In this document: one piece after another, positions 48,197 to 58,376 of the stretch
How the letters are laid out: every line of letters starts with the position of its first letter
Numbering within the stretch: position 1 is the first letter of the stretch
Source of the DNA: Bacteroidota bacterium
GTDB taxonomy: Bacteria; Bacteroidota; Bacteroidia; AKYH767-A; OLB10
Length of the DNA: 64,000 nt
Assembly (NCBI GenBank): GCA_016714535.1
Contig: JADKDR010000004.1
Location: 62,001 to 126,000, forward strand
Reading direction: 5' to 3'
Program-made: the position numbers and the translations under genes
Notes under the pieces: model-generated
Databases searched by the model: none
Told to the model about the DNA's origin: nothing
Seen by the model: the letters and a program-made list of their open reading frames with translations, nothing else

Positions 48197-51100
48197 CCTT
48201 GTGCATCAGTAACGGTTACTGTATAGGTCCCAGCCGTTAAGCCCGTGGCGGTCATCGTGCCCTGGCCTGGTACCGTATTCCAACTGATGCTGTAAGGTGC
48301 TGTACCTCCGGTAATGCCGCTAATAGTTGCGCTGCCGTTATTACCTCCATTACATAATACATTTACTCCTGTTAATGGATTGGCTGTTATCGTGCTGCCC
48401 TGATTAATGATAATTCCTGTAAGTTGTGCGGTACATCCATTGGCATCCGTTACTGTTACACTGTAGGTACCTGCTGGCAAGTTAACAGCGGTGGCTGTTG
48501 TTTGACCATCACTCCACAAATAGCTGTAAGGCATGGTGCCTCCGCTTGCTGTTACTGTGGCGGTGCCTATTCCCGTTTGACACGTAGGTTGGGTTGTGGT
48601 AAACGCTGCCATTATTCCTGTAGGCTGAGTCACAACCACACTTGCGGTCTTGGTGCATCCATTGGCATCAGTTATGGTTACGGTATAAGTACCTGCACTT
48701 AATCCTGTAGCTGTTGCTGTAGTTTGGGCAACACTGGTATTCCACAAGTAAGTATATGGGCCGGTGCCTCCTGTTACTCCTGAAACAGTAGCTGTTCCAT
48801 CGTTACCTCCATTACAACTTACCGCTGTGATGGTCAATGGATCGCAGGTTATGGCTGCCGGCTGAGTTAACGTCACACTGCAACTGGTTGTACAGTTGTT
48901 CTTGTCTTTTACGATCACCGTATACGTGCCTGCTCCTACATTGTTTACTATCGCGGTAGTGGCTACCGGTACGGTATTCCAGGTATATGTGTAACCTGGC
49001 GTGCCGCCTGTTACAGTTACGCCTATCTTGCCTGTGGTGGCTCCATTACATGCTATGGTTTGCAATACGTTTGCACTGCAACTTAATACTGCTGGCTGTG
49101 TTAACGTTACACTCTGTGTCTTGGTACATCCGTTGGCATCAGTTATGGTTACGGTATAGGTTCCTGCCGCTAGGCCAGTAGCTGAGGCGGTGGTTTGACC
49201 GCTGCTCCATGAATAGCTATATGGTGTTACACCTCCCGAAACGCTTGCCGTTGCCTGTCCGTTTGCCGCTCCATTACATTTTGGATTCTTTGGTGTGATG
49301 CTTACAATCATTGCATTGGCCTGGGTTATTACAACCATCGCATTGCTTATACATCCGCGCTTATCCTTTATGGTCACATTATACATGCCTGCCATTACTC
49401 CCGTAATATCCTGTGTCGTGGCTCCTGTGCTCCATAAGTAGGTATAGGCTGGTGTGCCGCCTGTTACCGTTAAGTCGATGGCGCCATTGCTGCCACCATT
49501 ACAACTTACATTGGTTACAGTATACAAAGCCAACAAGGCACTTGGTTGGGTAATTACTACGCTCAATGTCTTGGTACATCCTCCTGCATCTGTTACTGTT
49601 ACGGTATACGTTCCTGCTGCAAGGCCTATTACAAACTTCGTTGTTTTTCCATTGCTCCATAAGTAACTATATGGTGCTGTTCCACCTGTTGGTACTACCG
49701 TTATGGTTCCGTTGCTACCGCCATGGCAGCTTACATTGGTCTTCTTGCTCGTTACATTCAAGGACGGTGGCGCTGTTAAAGTCACGCTCGCGGTTGCCGT
49801 ACATCCGTTGGCATCCGTTATGGTAACTGTATACGTTCCTACGCCTAAGCCGGTTGCGATGGCTGTGGTCTTTACTGGTACCGTGTTCCAGCTATAGCTG
49901 TATGGTGCTGCACCTCCTATGGCGATGGCCGTTGCCGATCCGCTGTTAGCTCCGTTACATGCCGGATTGGTACCGTTAACAAACACAAATAATTGTGATG
50001 GCTGCGTTACCGTGGCCGTGCCCACTTTGGTACAGCCGTTGGCATCCGTTATGGTTACGGTATACGTTCCTGCTGTTAAATTGTTGATCGTTTGTGTTAA
50101 TGCGCCATTGCTCCATACAAATCCATAAGGTGGGGTACCGCCTATGGGTTGTGCTGTTACACTGCCATTGCTGCCACCAAAGCAGCTTACATTGGTTACA
50201 CTTGCATTGCAAATGCAACTTAAGGCGCTTGGCTCTATGATGATGGCACTTGTACTTTGTGTACATCCACTTCCATCTGTTACCGTTACTGTATAAATAC
50301 CGGCTGCCAGATTGATGATGGTGGCCGTACTAGCTCCATTGCTCCAACTATAGCTATATGCTCCACTACCTCCGGTAGCTGTGGCGGTTATACTGCCATT
50401 GCCTCCTCCATTACAACTCACATTGTTGGTTGCAAGGCTGAGGGCTATAGCGGCTGACTGTCCTACGGTGTAGGTCGTATTGGTGCTTACCGTACATCCA
50501 TTAGCATCAGTAACAGTTACCGTATAGGTTCCCGCTGATAAACCACTGATGTCTTCGGTTGTGGCTCCGGTGCTCCATAATACTGTATAGCCCGCTGTGC
50601 CACCTGATATGGTCAGGTTAACAGCTCCGGTGTTGCCTCCGTTACATCCTACATTGGTTACTACGCCACTTAATGCCAGTGGTGCCGATGGTTGGCTAAT
50701 TGTTACCGAACCGGTTGTCATGCATCCCATGGCATCGGTAATGGTTACCGTCCATGTTCCTGCCGTTAGGCCGGTTGCATTGGCGGTAGTCTGTGCTGGA
50801 ATCGTATTCCACTGGTAGGTATATGGGGCCGTGCCTCCTACTACATTATTTAAACATGCCTTGCCATCATTGCCACCATAACATTTGATATTATCGCAAA
50901 CAACTAAGGTAAAGGTTATGGCAGGTGGCTCTACTATATTATACGTGCAACTCATGGTACATCCATTGGCATCAGTTACCGTTACTGTATACGCACCTGC
51001 CGCTAGGCCTCCTATAGTTTGGGTAGTAGCACCCGTGCTCCAACTGTATGTATAGGGGGCGGTGCCTCCGGTTATGTTGCTCGTTATCATTCCATCGCTG

Positions 51101-54100
51101 CCTCCGTTGCACATCGCATTGCTTACGCTGCCACCACAAATAAGTGGTGCCGGAGCTGTGATGGTAAATACAACTGCCAGATTACAGCCGTTGCTATCCG
51201 TAATTAATACCGTGTGAGTACCTGAGCTTATGCCTGTAAACAAGCCACTGCTTTGAACTGCTCCACCATCAAGGCTATAGTCGTAGCCTGCTGCGTGTAT
51301 GCCTGCACCGCTCCATGGCGTGCCGCCAAAGGCTGTGATATTTATGCTACCTGTTTGGCCAGCACATAATGGTTGGGTAATCGTGAAATTCTTATCTAAC
51401 ATGTTAGGCTCGAATATGTAGAAGGTCATGATCGTATCGCATCCTAAACTATCTGTTACTGTAAGTGTATATGTGCCTGCAGTCAAATAATTGTTGATGG
51501 CGGTGGTGGCGCCATTGCTCCATTGATACGTATAAGGAGGCGTAGCGCCATTTATATATACGGATATTTGGGCTGTACTATCGCCATGGCACATGTTGGG
51601 GATGATTGTTTTGCCAATGGTAAAGGGTGGGTTTTGGAGAATTTCGATGGGGTAGGTAAACGTGCATCCCAAACTATCCGTAATAGTTACTGTGTACACT
51701 CCGGCTACCAACGAATCAATGTCCTCTTCTGTGCTACCATTACTCCAAAGGAAAGTATAAGGCGGTACCCCTCCAATAACAGTGATATCAATAGCTCCAG
51801 TCGCCTCATTATAACAATTCACATTCGTAACCGTTTCAACTGCATACAATGGATCAAGATCTAATAAGTCAACAACACCCATCACGCTGCAGCCATTGGA
51901 ATCAGTAACCACTACTATATATGTTCCATTACAAAAATATCCGGCTATGTAAGAAATGTATCCATATCCAAGACTGTCGTACGCACCATAAACGCCTGCA
52001 GAAATATTATCAACGTTTAATGCAGTATCACCGGGGTTAGGCCCAAGCACAAGAATATTAACTGCGGTTACCATGCTATCCAGTAAAATATCAATATATC
52101 CATTGCAGGTATCACTGCAACCGGAGGCATGTCCTATTAATGTTAAGATCATTTGAGGCGGCTGCGTGATATTAATCATTACTGTTTTTTCGCATCCATT
52201 AGAATCAGTAACTGTTACTGTATAAGTTCCTGCGCTCAGGCTGTCTAAATCTTCGTCCGTACTACCATTATTCCATTGATAAGTATAAGGTTGAAAACCA
52301 CCGGAAACCATAAGATCAATTGCCCCATCGGCTCCGCCATAGCAAGTTACATTAATAGAATCATAGGTAACAACAAGTGAGGCAGAATCCTGAATTATAA
52401 CATCCGTTATTGCAATGCAACCATTGCTATCTGTAACTATCACTGCATAAACTCCCGCACATAAACTATCAAGAACATAAGAAATTGACCCCATTCCATT
52501 GCCATAGGCTGTGTCGCTTACATCCATTAAATATACGGCCGTATCGGTAATGATTGGTCCTAAAACAAGGATATTATAAGGGGAGAATCCGCTATCAACA
52601 TTAATAACAATGGACCCGTTGCAAGTGTCTCCACACGAAGAATTAAAACCAACAACATTCAAAATAATTTGCGGTGACTGGGTGATATTAACAGAAATAG
52701 AATCGATACAACCCAAAGAATCAGTTACTATAATCGTATAGGTTCCTGCATCCAATCCTGAGGCGGTAGATACACTTCCGTCAGTTGCAGTTAGAATTGT
52801 GCCTGCATTCCAAGTATAAGAATATGGCAACGATCCTCCTGTTGGGGTAACTGTTATACTACCATCCTGCAAGCCAAAGCAAGTAACATTCGTGTGAATT
52901 TCATCAATCATAAGATTACATGAGTCTGAATCGCAACATTGATAGAAACTAACATTTAATAATTGCGAGGTGTCGCTGCAACCAAAACTGTTGTATCCAA
53001 TTAACCTGAATATTCCACCAGGAACATTAATGGTTATGTTTTGAGTGGAGCTATAGAATACGAAATTCGTTCCTATGAGCTGCTCCCATTGATATGTGGC
53101 AAGCCCTTCGGGACCAGGAATAGTAACTGAACCACATTCTTCACAAAATTCGTAGCAACCAGCCGGTGCACAACTTAAATCGGGCAATGGGTTTACGATA
53201 ACCGATGCAGAAGATTTACATCCGGTAGTATCTGTAGCGGTTACTGTATATGTTTTTGCAAAAGCAGCAGGAATAGGTGTTCCCACCTGACCGGTATTCC
53301 AAGTTAACGATATATTTGTACCATATGTTGGCGAAGAAGTAACTACCAATGTATATAGTGGCCCTTCGCAAAGCGGAGTGCCAGCAGGATTAGTGCCAGG
53401 ATATGGGCCGGTGTAGGCAGTAATAATCGGAGTTGCCGGGTTTGGATTAACAACTACGTTGACGCATACAGAATCAACACAACCACAATTATTTGTTGCT
53501 ACCACACAGTACGATCCGCTATAAGAAGTAAAAGCAGCAGGGATGGTAACTATATAACTTGTATCAGTAACACCAAAATACTGTGTACTCACAGCGATTC
53601 CGTTATAATACCACTGATAGGTATATCCGGGAAAAGTTTCCAAAATAATGTCTTCGCCTTCGCAGTAAACTGTATCACCCGAAATACCTACTAAGGGCAA
53701 ATCGCATACATTAACCTGAACGGGCGCTATGGCAGGATACGCGCATCCATTAGCCGTAGTAACGGTAACATTATATGTTCCGCCTTGAGTTACCCAAAAC
53801 ACACTATCGTTTCCGGTAATTAATGGCGGAGGGGTCTTAGTCCAGATATACGTGCCACCAATTGACGGAGGATTAACAAAAAGCATAACTGAATCGCCTT
53901 CACAGAAAGTAAGCGAACCAGTAGAATCGATTGAAGCGGCTAATGGAACGCCATCAATTGTAACTAAAACAGAAGCTGTTGAAGTACAGCCATTCGCAGT
54001 TATAGTAACGGTATAGGTATACGTTCCTGGGGCTGGAGCCGGAATAGAAAGATTAGCAGATGTGCCCACAACCAAACCTGTTGGTGTTTGAACCCATGAA

Positions 54101-57100
54101 TACGTTATCGCATTACCACCTGCTGAGGTTTTCAGATCCAGATTTTCGCCCTGGCAATAGTTAGTGGGTCCAATAATGGTAGCTACCGGACTGGCATTAA
54201 TAGTAAGGGGACCTACAGAGGATGTATATGGACAGCCAAATGCAGGGTCGGTGCCGGTTACGGTATAAAATCCATTTTGCTTAACATAAATGGGATTTAC
54301 ATTATTTGGAGGAACAACATTTGACCACGTAAATGGTCCCGTACCTGAGGCGGTCAATTGAATGGAGTCGCATGAGGATGTACCTACTGTTATATTTCCA
54401 GAGCCTGCAGGGTTAACCGTAATGAGCTGCGAGATCGAATCAATGCAACCATAAATATCTGTCACCAATAATTTTGCTATACCGCCAGCACCTGTATATA
54501 ACACAGAAACAGATGGGGCACCAGAAGATGCCGGGGTGGCACTACCAGCAAAAGTCCACAAACGAGTAGACGATGCACCAAAAGAACCATCTACAAAATT
54601 TACTGCTGTGCCAATGCAAATTGGAGAAGGAGCAGTAAAGGCCGCAATAATTGGCAATGGAACTGTAAAAGTATGACTGGTTGAACAAACTGCACCCGTT
54701 GAAATATCAGTAAGCGTAAACACTACTATATTAGTTCCGACCAAAAGTTGCTGTGGTGGTGTTGGTGAGGTACTAATGGAGTTCCGCTGCCATTCAGGTA
54801 CCAATTGTAGGTATATCCGCTTGCTGAGCCAAGGAAACAGGAGCAACTACTAAGGTTAGTAAATATGGTATTGCCAACGCAAACGAAATCGTAGGTAAAG
54901 CATGGCTCTACAGGAACAACTACGGAGTGGGTTTCATAAATAGTGGCTGTGCATGCTGCACCTGATGGGAAGATAGTGCCACTGCACTGTCCATACACCG
55001 TAACATCATAAGAGCCTATGGCAGCGTATGTATGAGTAGCAGGTGTAACAGTGTCTGTATTTAAATCACCAAAATTCCAGCTGGTAAATGTGGCTGTTCC
55101 GGTTTTAGTAAATGTGACTGTTTTGCAGATGGGTGGTGTCCATGTAAAATCAATGGTACCACAAGTTACATCTGGAACACAATCACCGGTATCCGGAGGA
55201 AGGCACAAGGTGTCTTGTATAAAGCTCACCGTATTGGATAGGCCTGTACATCCATTGCTATTGGTTACTGTACAGAAAAATGAAGTTGGCCCTGTTATCG
55301 AAGTGCTGAAAGAGGCATTGGTATTTCCATTATTCCATAAGAATGTATAGCTACCGTTATTTCCAATTGTCAGGTTTACCGTAGTTGGGAAAGTGCACAC
55401 CTGCAAAGGATCACTGGTTGCAGCATAAATACATGTTGGCCCGGGATTAACGGTAACCGTATTAGTTACAGTGCCAGTACATCCATTCAAATCTGTAACT
55501 GCAAGCGTAACAGTATAAACACCAGAGGCAGCATACGTAACCACCGGATTAGAGATAGTAGAAGTGGAAGGACTTCCACCGGGGAGACTCCATGCGTAAG
55601 AGCCTCCACCTGATCCGGTAAAGTTAATTTGATTGCCTGCACATTGTGGAGAAGTAGAGGTAAAAGATGGGGTTGGTGGCGTATTAATAATTACATTAAA
55701 GGGAGGCACAACTATGGGACATTTGCTTGTTACAGTCAAGTTTACGGACGCATTTGTTGGAGAGGCTGTTAGCCATCTAACCGTAATACTATTGGTACCT
55801 TGTCCTGATAAAATAAATCCCTGAGCAGAAACAGACCAGGTATAGAGAGCACCTGAAAGTAGTGGCTGAGGGAATGAATAGGTAACCGTTTCTCCCACAC
55901 AAACAGAATCATCTCCTGTAACGATTGGTAATTGGGGAACACTGTCTACTTGAACTGTAGCGTAAGCAGTATCGGCACAACCATTTGCATTTACTACATA
56001 CAACTGAACTGTATAGCTGCCTGCATCTGTATAAATATGCGTAGGATTTTGTGTGGTAGCTGTGTTAGGATTAGGAATAGTAGCATTTGGATCACCAAAA
56101 TTCCAAAACCATTGCCAACCCGGGCCATTGCTTGTAGTAGAAAAATTAACCACATTGCCCATGCAAGGATTAGCCGGCAAAAAGCTGATGTTGGGTACTG
56201 GTGGAAGGCTATCTACAAACACGGGAAATAAAACCGAATCAACATCACACAAATCAATCTTTAATTTAACATTTGCAACTCCTTCATCTATCCATTTAAT
56301 AATAACGGTGTCTTTGCTATTCGTATATTGAATAACACCAGCAGACGAAGGCTGAATAGACCATGTATAAACAGCATCTGTTTGGATAGCGCCATTATTA
56401 AAATAATATGTTTGAAAAGTTTTTTTACACATCGAGTCAACCCCTAATACTGTTGGTGGCACAATGGGTGGATAAATAGTCACATTAATAGTGGTGTCGT
56501 CAGACGGGCAATTGGGGCTGTTGGTAAGAAATTGCGAAACAGTTACTGACCCGCCTCCGGCATTCCACTGAATAGATAAAGATGGAGCAAGGGTAGTAGT
56601 TGTACCGGCAGGAATTCCATTTACCACATTCCAACTATAAGTAACCCCTAAATAATTTGGTGTAACATTATATGTATATGATGTGCTATCGCAAACCGTA
56701 TCTTGTCCGGCTACTATAGGCTGAGGTGGATTTGGGACAACCTGCACAATTAGAAAAACAGAATCGTTGCAAAACGGCCCGGCAGGAGTGGTAGCGCTTA
56801 CCTTATAAAAACCTACCGTATCCCAGGTATAAGTATTAAATATAGTTCCGCTGGGGAAACCAGTAATTAATGTTCCTCCGGGAGTTTGTACATACCAGGA
56901 GGTGCTTGCCGAGTTAGCAATGAAAGGATTGGTTGTATTGGCTACGCCAACACACAATTTGGCTGGCCCTGTTATTTTAAAAACAGGTTTAATCATTACA
57001 TTAAGCGTTGCGTTGCCCCCACAGCCCGAATCGTTGGTGCATAAAGCACCATCGAGCAGGCAACCGCTTCCGGTTAGTATATTGTTATAGTTAACATTGA

Positions 57101-58376
57101 TAGTAACGGGGCCTGTATACGAAGTATCCCAATTGATGGTAATGTGATGCATAAATGTATCAACCGATAAATAAGCAGCAGGCGGAGTTATCGTCCAGTT
57201 ATAGGTGCTGCCCGGAATACATTCTACTTCATAATCTGTTGCCGGTGTGCCCTGGCAGATAAGCGTATCGCCTTCTATATTCATTGTAGGCGGCACAATA
57301 TATACCTGCCTTACGCTGGGGCTTGTACACACTCCAGGACAATTGGTTACTATTAATGAAATGGTACCTACCGGGCCTGAATTCCAAACTACAACAACAG
57401 AATCGAGCGTGTTGGATCCTAATATAGTTCCATTGGCACTTACGCTCCATAAATAAGTAGCACCAATACACGCGTTGGTTCGGTACACAGCAGTATCTCC
57501 CGGGCACTGAACAGAAATACATTTTATCTCCGGCCCTGAGGAAGGGTCAACTTCAACTTCTACCGAATCGATATAGCTATTGCCACAGGCATCGTAGCCA
57601 ATCACAACAGCCCACCAATTTCCGGGTATGTTATAGTAATGTACCGGATTGGTCATGCTCGAGGCAAAGCCATCACCGAAATACCATTCCCAATCAATAA
57701 TGCCGACAGCGCCACTATCCCAATAATAGACAGGGTCGCCTTTACAAATATGTATCTTTCCATCACCTGCAGGTGGTGGATTAGTTGCCCAACTAAAATT
57801 AACGGGGCCCGATGCCAATCTTGTAACATTTTGATTGCATGTAAGAATCTGACCATTAACTAATATTGACCATGTAATCACCGTTGTGCCTACCGGAAAC
57901 ACTCCTGTCGAATTATTCCAAACCGAATCGTACTTGCAATCGGAACCGGGTTGCCCTTGTGTTGAGCCACCGGCCTGCACATAAGTAGGCAAGCTAAGAG
58001 TTACCAACGAATCGGGCACATCGAAACAGATAGTAGTATCGGGTGGACAAACTAGTTCACAGCACCTTCGAACAACCGTTGTTGATGCGGTACTTCCTCC
58101 ATTATCAGTAACGGTAACGGTGAGCACATAAGGTCCCGGGCTAAACGGTAAAGGACATTGGTTGGTGCTGCCATCACTCCACAGATAAGTAAATTGGTAA
58201 GGAGGCTGTCCACCACATGCATCGGCCAAGGTGCAGGGGCATGGCGCATGTGGCTGAAGGAGGATAGTCAACTGAAGGCAATTGGTTTGGCTATACACTT
58301 TTGTACTTGTAAGCGAAATAATTGCAAGAACAGAAAGCATCAAAATTAATTGTAGTGGTTTCTTCTTCATAAGCAT
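43183..58376 (-). CDS. Giant SprB-repeat adhesin of about 5,065 residues, T9SS-sorted (many frameshifts)
   Basis: Reading leftwards from 58376, the gene runs through a signal peptide, PKD/Ig-rich head, about 38 SprB-like repeats, a C-terminal globular module and a type A sorting domain ending at 43183. The distance is 15,194 bp, and the net of all frame changes makes it a multiple of three. I see at least 12 breaks: about 54775, 48155, 47460, 45790, 45760, 45500, 44922, 44843, 44645, 44222, 44000, and two at 43690-43715. At each one the protein pattern continues in another frame. In Flavobacterium, SprB-type proteins are mobile gliding adhesins moved by the T9SS motor. Here motility is only an inference. 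Whether the gene is intact in the cell cannot be told from this sequence. Confidence 0.75.
44080..52920 (-). repeat. Array of about 38 SprB-like coding repeats
   Basis: I counted 38 units of the pattern 'x-V-x-C-N-G-x-x-x-G-(S/T)-(I/A)-..-GG-x-x-P-Y-x-Y-x-W-(S/N)-N-G..G-T-Y-T-V-T-V-T-D-x-N-G-C'. The average period is about 232 bp (77 residues). G+C content of sampled lines is about 50-55% between 44 and 51.4 kb but 32-45% outside. Confidence 0.8.
47986..54846 (-). CDS. Central open segment of the giant adhesin (Ig/PKD part and SprB repeats 1-20)
   Basis: About 2,260 in-frame codons without a break, from about 54775 to about 48155. The first 640 or so are Ig/PKD-like ('VGTNIVVFTLTDISTG', 'AFTAPSPICIGTAVNF'). 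From about 52.92 kb on they are SprB-type repeats of about 77 residues ('VSCNGGSNGSITV..GG..PYSYLWSNGATT..GTYTVTVTDANGCT'). The first few repeats are diverged and A+T-rich; later ones are more alike and G+C-rich. The proper reading begins only after the frameshift, so the apparent ATG at 54846 is not a real start. Confidence 0.75.
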   Translation of the reverse strand: MLLFPWLSKRIYLQLVPEWQRNSISTSPTPPQQLLVGTNIVVFTLTDISTGAVCSTSHTFTVPLPIIAAFTAPSPICIGTAVNFVDGSFGASSTRLWTFAGSATPASSGAPSVSVLYTGAGGIAKLLVTDIYGCIDSISQLITVNPAGSGNITVGTSSCDSIQLTASGTGPFTWSNVVPPNNVNPIYVKQNGFYTVTGTDPAFGCPYTSSVGPLTINASPVATIIGPTNYCQGENLDLKTSAGGNAITYSWVQTPTGLVVGTSANLSIPAPAPGTYTYTVTITANGCTSTASVLVTIDGVPLAASIDSTGSLTFCEGDSVMLFVNPPSIGGTYIWTKTPPPLITGNDSVFWVTQGGTYNVTVTTANGCAYPAIAPVQVNVCDLPLVGISGDTVYCEGEDIILETFPGYTYQWYYNGIAVSTQYFGVTDTSYIVTIPAAFTSYSGSYCVVATNNCGCVDSVCVNVVVNPNPATPIITAYTGPYPGTNPAGTPLCEGPLYTLVVTSSPTYGTNISLTWNTGQVGTPIPAAFAKTYTVTATDTTGCKSSASVIVNPLPDLSCAPAGCYEFCEECGSVTIPGPEGLATYQWEQLIGTNFVFYSSTQNITINVPGGIFRLIGYNSFGCSDTSQLLNVSFYQCCDSDSCNLMIDEIHTNVTCFGLQDGSITVTPTGGSLPYSYTWNAGTILTATDGSVSTASGLDAGTYTIIVTDSLGCIDSISVNITQSPQIILNVVGFNSSCGDTCNGSIVINVDSGFSPYNILVLGPIITDTAVYLMDVSDTAYGNGMGSISYVLDSLCAGVYAVIVTDSNGCIAITDVIIQDSASLVVTYDSINVTCYGGADGAIDLMVSGGFQPYTYQWNNGSTDEDLDSLSAGTYTVTVTDSNGCEKTVMINITQPPQMILTLIGHASGCSDTCNGYIDILLDSMVTAVNILVLGPNPGDTALNVDNISAGVYGAYDSLGYGYISYIAGYFCNGTYIVVVTDSNGCSVMGVVDLLDLDPLYAVETVTNVNCYNEATGAIDITVIGGVPPYTFLWSNGSTEEDIDSLVAGVYTVTITDSLGCTFTYPIEILQNPPFTIGKTIIPNMCHGDSTAQISVYINGATPPYTYQWSNGATTAINNYLTAGTYTLTVTDSLGCDTIMTFYIFEPNMLDKNFTITQPLCAGQTGSINITAFGGTPWSGAGIHAAGYDYSLDGGAVQSSGLFTGISSGTHTVLITDSNGCNLAVVFTITAPAPLICGGSVSNAMCNGGSDGMITSNITGGTAPYTYSWSTGATTQTIGGLAAGAYTVTVTDANGCTMSCTYNIVEPPAITFTLVVCDNIKCYGGNDGKACLNNVVGGTAPYTYQWNTIPAQTTANATGLTAGTWTVTITDAMGCMTTGSVTISQPSAPLALSGVVTNVGCNGGNTGAVNLTISGGTAGYTVLWSTGATTEDISGLSAGTYTVTVTDANGCTVSTNTTYTVGQSAAIALSLATNNVSCNGGGNGSITATATGGSGAYSYSWSNGASTATIINLAAGIYTVTVTDGSGCTQSTSAIIIEPSALSCICNASVTNVSCFGGSNGSVTAQPIGGTPPYGFVWSNGALTQTINNLTAGTYTVTITDANGCTKVGTATVTQPSQLFVFVNGTNPACNGANSGSATAIAIGGAAPYSYSWNTVPVKTTAIATGLGVGTYTVTITDANGCTATASVTLTAPPSLNVTSKKTNVSCHGGSNGTITVVPTGGTAPYSYLWSNGKTTKFVIGLAAGTYTVTVTDAGGCTKTLSVVITQPSALLALYTVTNVSCNGGSNGAIDLTVTGGTPAYTYLWSTGATTQDITGVMAGMYNVTIKDKRGCISNAMVVITQANAMIVSITPKNPKCNGAANGQATASVSGGVTPYSYSWSSGQTTASATGLAAGTYTVTITDANGCTKTQSVTLTQPAVLSCSANVLQTIACNGATTGKIGVTVTGGTPGYTYTWNTVPVATTAIVNNVGAGTYTVIVKDKNNCTTSCSVTLTQPAAITCDPLTITAVSCNGGNDGTATVSGVTGGTGPYTYLWNTSVAQTTATATGLSAGTYTVTITDANGCTKTASVVVTQPTGIMAAFTTTQPTCQTGIGTATVTASGGTMPYSYLWSDGQTTATAVNLPAGTYSVTVTDANGCTAQLTGIIINQGSTITANPLTGVNVLCNGGNNGSATISGITGGTAPYSISWNTVPGQGTMTATGLTAGTYTVTVTDAQGCIYTASIEITEPLTLQLQVSLLLYQSPVQVVAQQVLRHREQEALRLTHTFGVTDKQVQPPQDLCLADIS
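54726..58376 (-). CDS. N-terminal open segment of the giant adhesin (head region)
   Basis: 1,216 codons open from the ATG at 58376 (a second ATG is two codons on). Signal peptide about 1-29 ('LTSTKVYSQ'). A Ser/Thr/Gly-rich start is followed by PKD modules at about 220-275 ('WEWYFGDGFASS'), 735-815 ('WQWFWNFGDPNATIPNP'), 900-975 ('YAWSLPGGSPSTS') and about 1090-1140 ('FTSWNFGDLNTD'). Between them lie PKD-like/Ig-like units with 'VCDSTSYTYNV' and 'VCVGETVTYSF'. These are the usual spacers and binding heads of Bacteroidota adhesins. The last codons (..GTPLVPHQHHH) are out of frame: the true continuation starts near 54775. Confidence 0.75.
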   Translation of the reverse strand: MLMKKKPLQLILMLSVLAIISLTSTKVYSQTNCLQLTILLQPHAPCPCTLADACGGQPPYQFTYLWSDGSTNQCPLPFSPGPYVLTVTVTDNGGSTASTTVVRRCCELVCPPDTTICFDVPDSLVTLSLPTYVQAGGSTQGQPGSDCKYDSVWNNSTGVFPVGTTVITWSILVNGQILTCNQNVTRLASGPVNFSWATNPPPAGDGKIHICKGDPVYYWDSGAVGIIDWEWYFGDGFASSMTNPVHYYNIPGNWWAVVIGYDACGNSYIDSVEVEVDPSSGPEIKCISVQCPGDTAVYRTNACIGATYLWSVSANGTILGSNTLDSVVVVWNSGPVGTISLIVTNCPGVCTSPSVRQVYIVPPTMNIEGDTLICQGTPATDYEVECIPGSTYNWTITPPAAYLSVDTFMHHITINWDTSYTGPVTINVNYNNILTGSGCLLDGALCTNDSGCGGNATLNVMIKPVFKITGPAKLCVGVANTTNPFIANSASTSWYVQTPGGTLITGFPSGTIFNTYTWDTVGFYKVSATTPAGPFCNDSVFLIVQVVPNPPQPIVAGQDTVCDSTSYTYNVTPNYLGVTYSWNVVNGIPAGTTTTLAPSLSIQWNAGGGSVTVSQFLTNSPNCPSDDTTINVTIYPPIVPPTVLGVDSMCKKTFQTYYFNNGAIQTDAVYTWSIQPSSAGVIQYTNSKDTVIIKWIDEGVANVKLKIDLCDVDSVLFPVFVDSLPPVPNISFLPANPCMGNVVNFSTTSNGPGWQWFWNFGDPNATIPNPNTATTQNPTHIYTDAGSYTVQLYVVNANGCADTAYATVQVDSVPQLPIVTGDDSVCVGETVTYSFPQPLLSGALYTWSVSAQGFILSGQGTNSITVRWLTASPTNASVNLTVTSKCPIVVPPFNVIINTPPTPSFTSTSPQCAGNQINFTGSGGGSYAWSLPGGSPSTSTISNPVVTYAASGVYTVTLAVTDLNGCTGTVTNTVTVNPGPTCIYAATSDPLQVCTFPTTVNLTIGNNGSYTFLWNNGNTNASFSTSITGPTSFFCTVTNSNGCTGLSNTVSFIQDTLCLPPDTGDCVPDVTCGTIDFTWTPPICKTVTFTKTGTATFTSWNFGDLNTDTVTPATHTYAAIGSYDVTVYGQCSGTIFPSGAACTATIYETHSVVVPVEPCFTYDFVCVGNTIFTNLSSCSCFLGSASGYTYNWYLNGSGTPLVPHQHHHSNFWSELI

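Noticed and set aside
44000..48200. Many short ORFs (both strands) between 44 and 48.2 kb as individual genes
   Set aside because: Minus-strand pieces are fragments of one SprB-repeat frame. Plus-strand pieces, rich in Pro, Val and Leu, are shadows of it.
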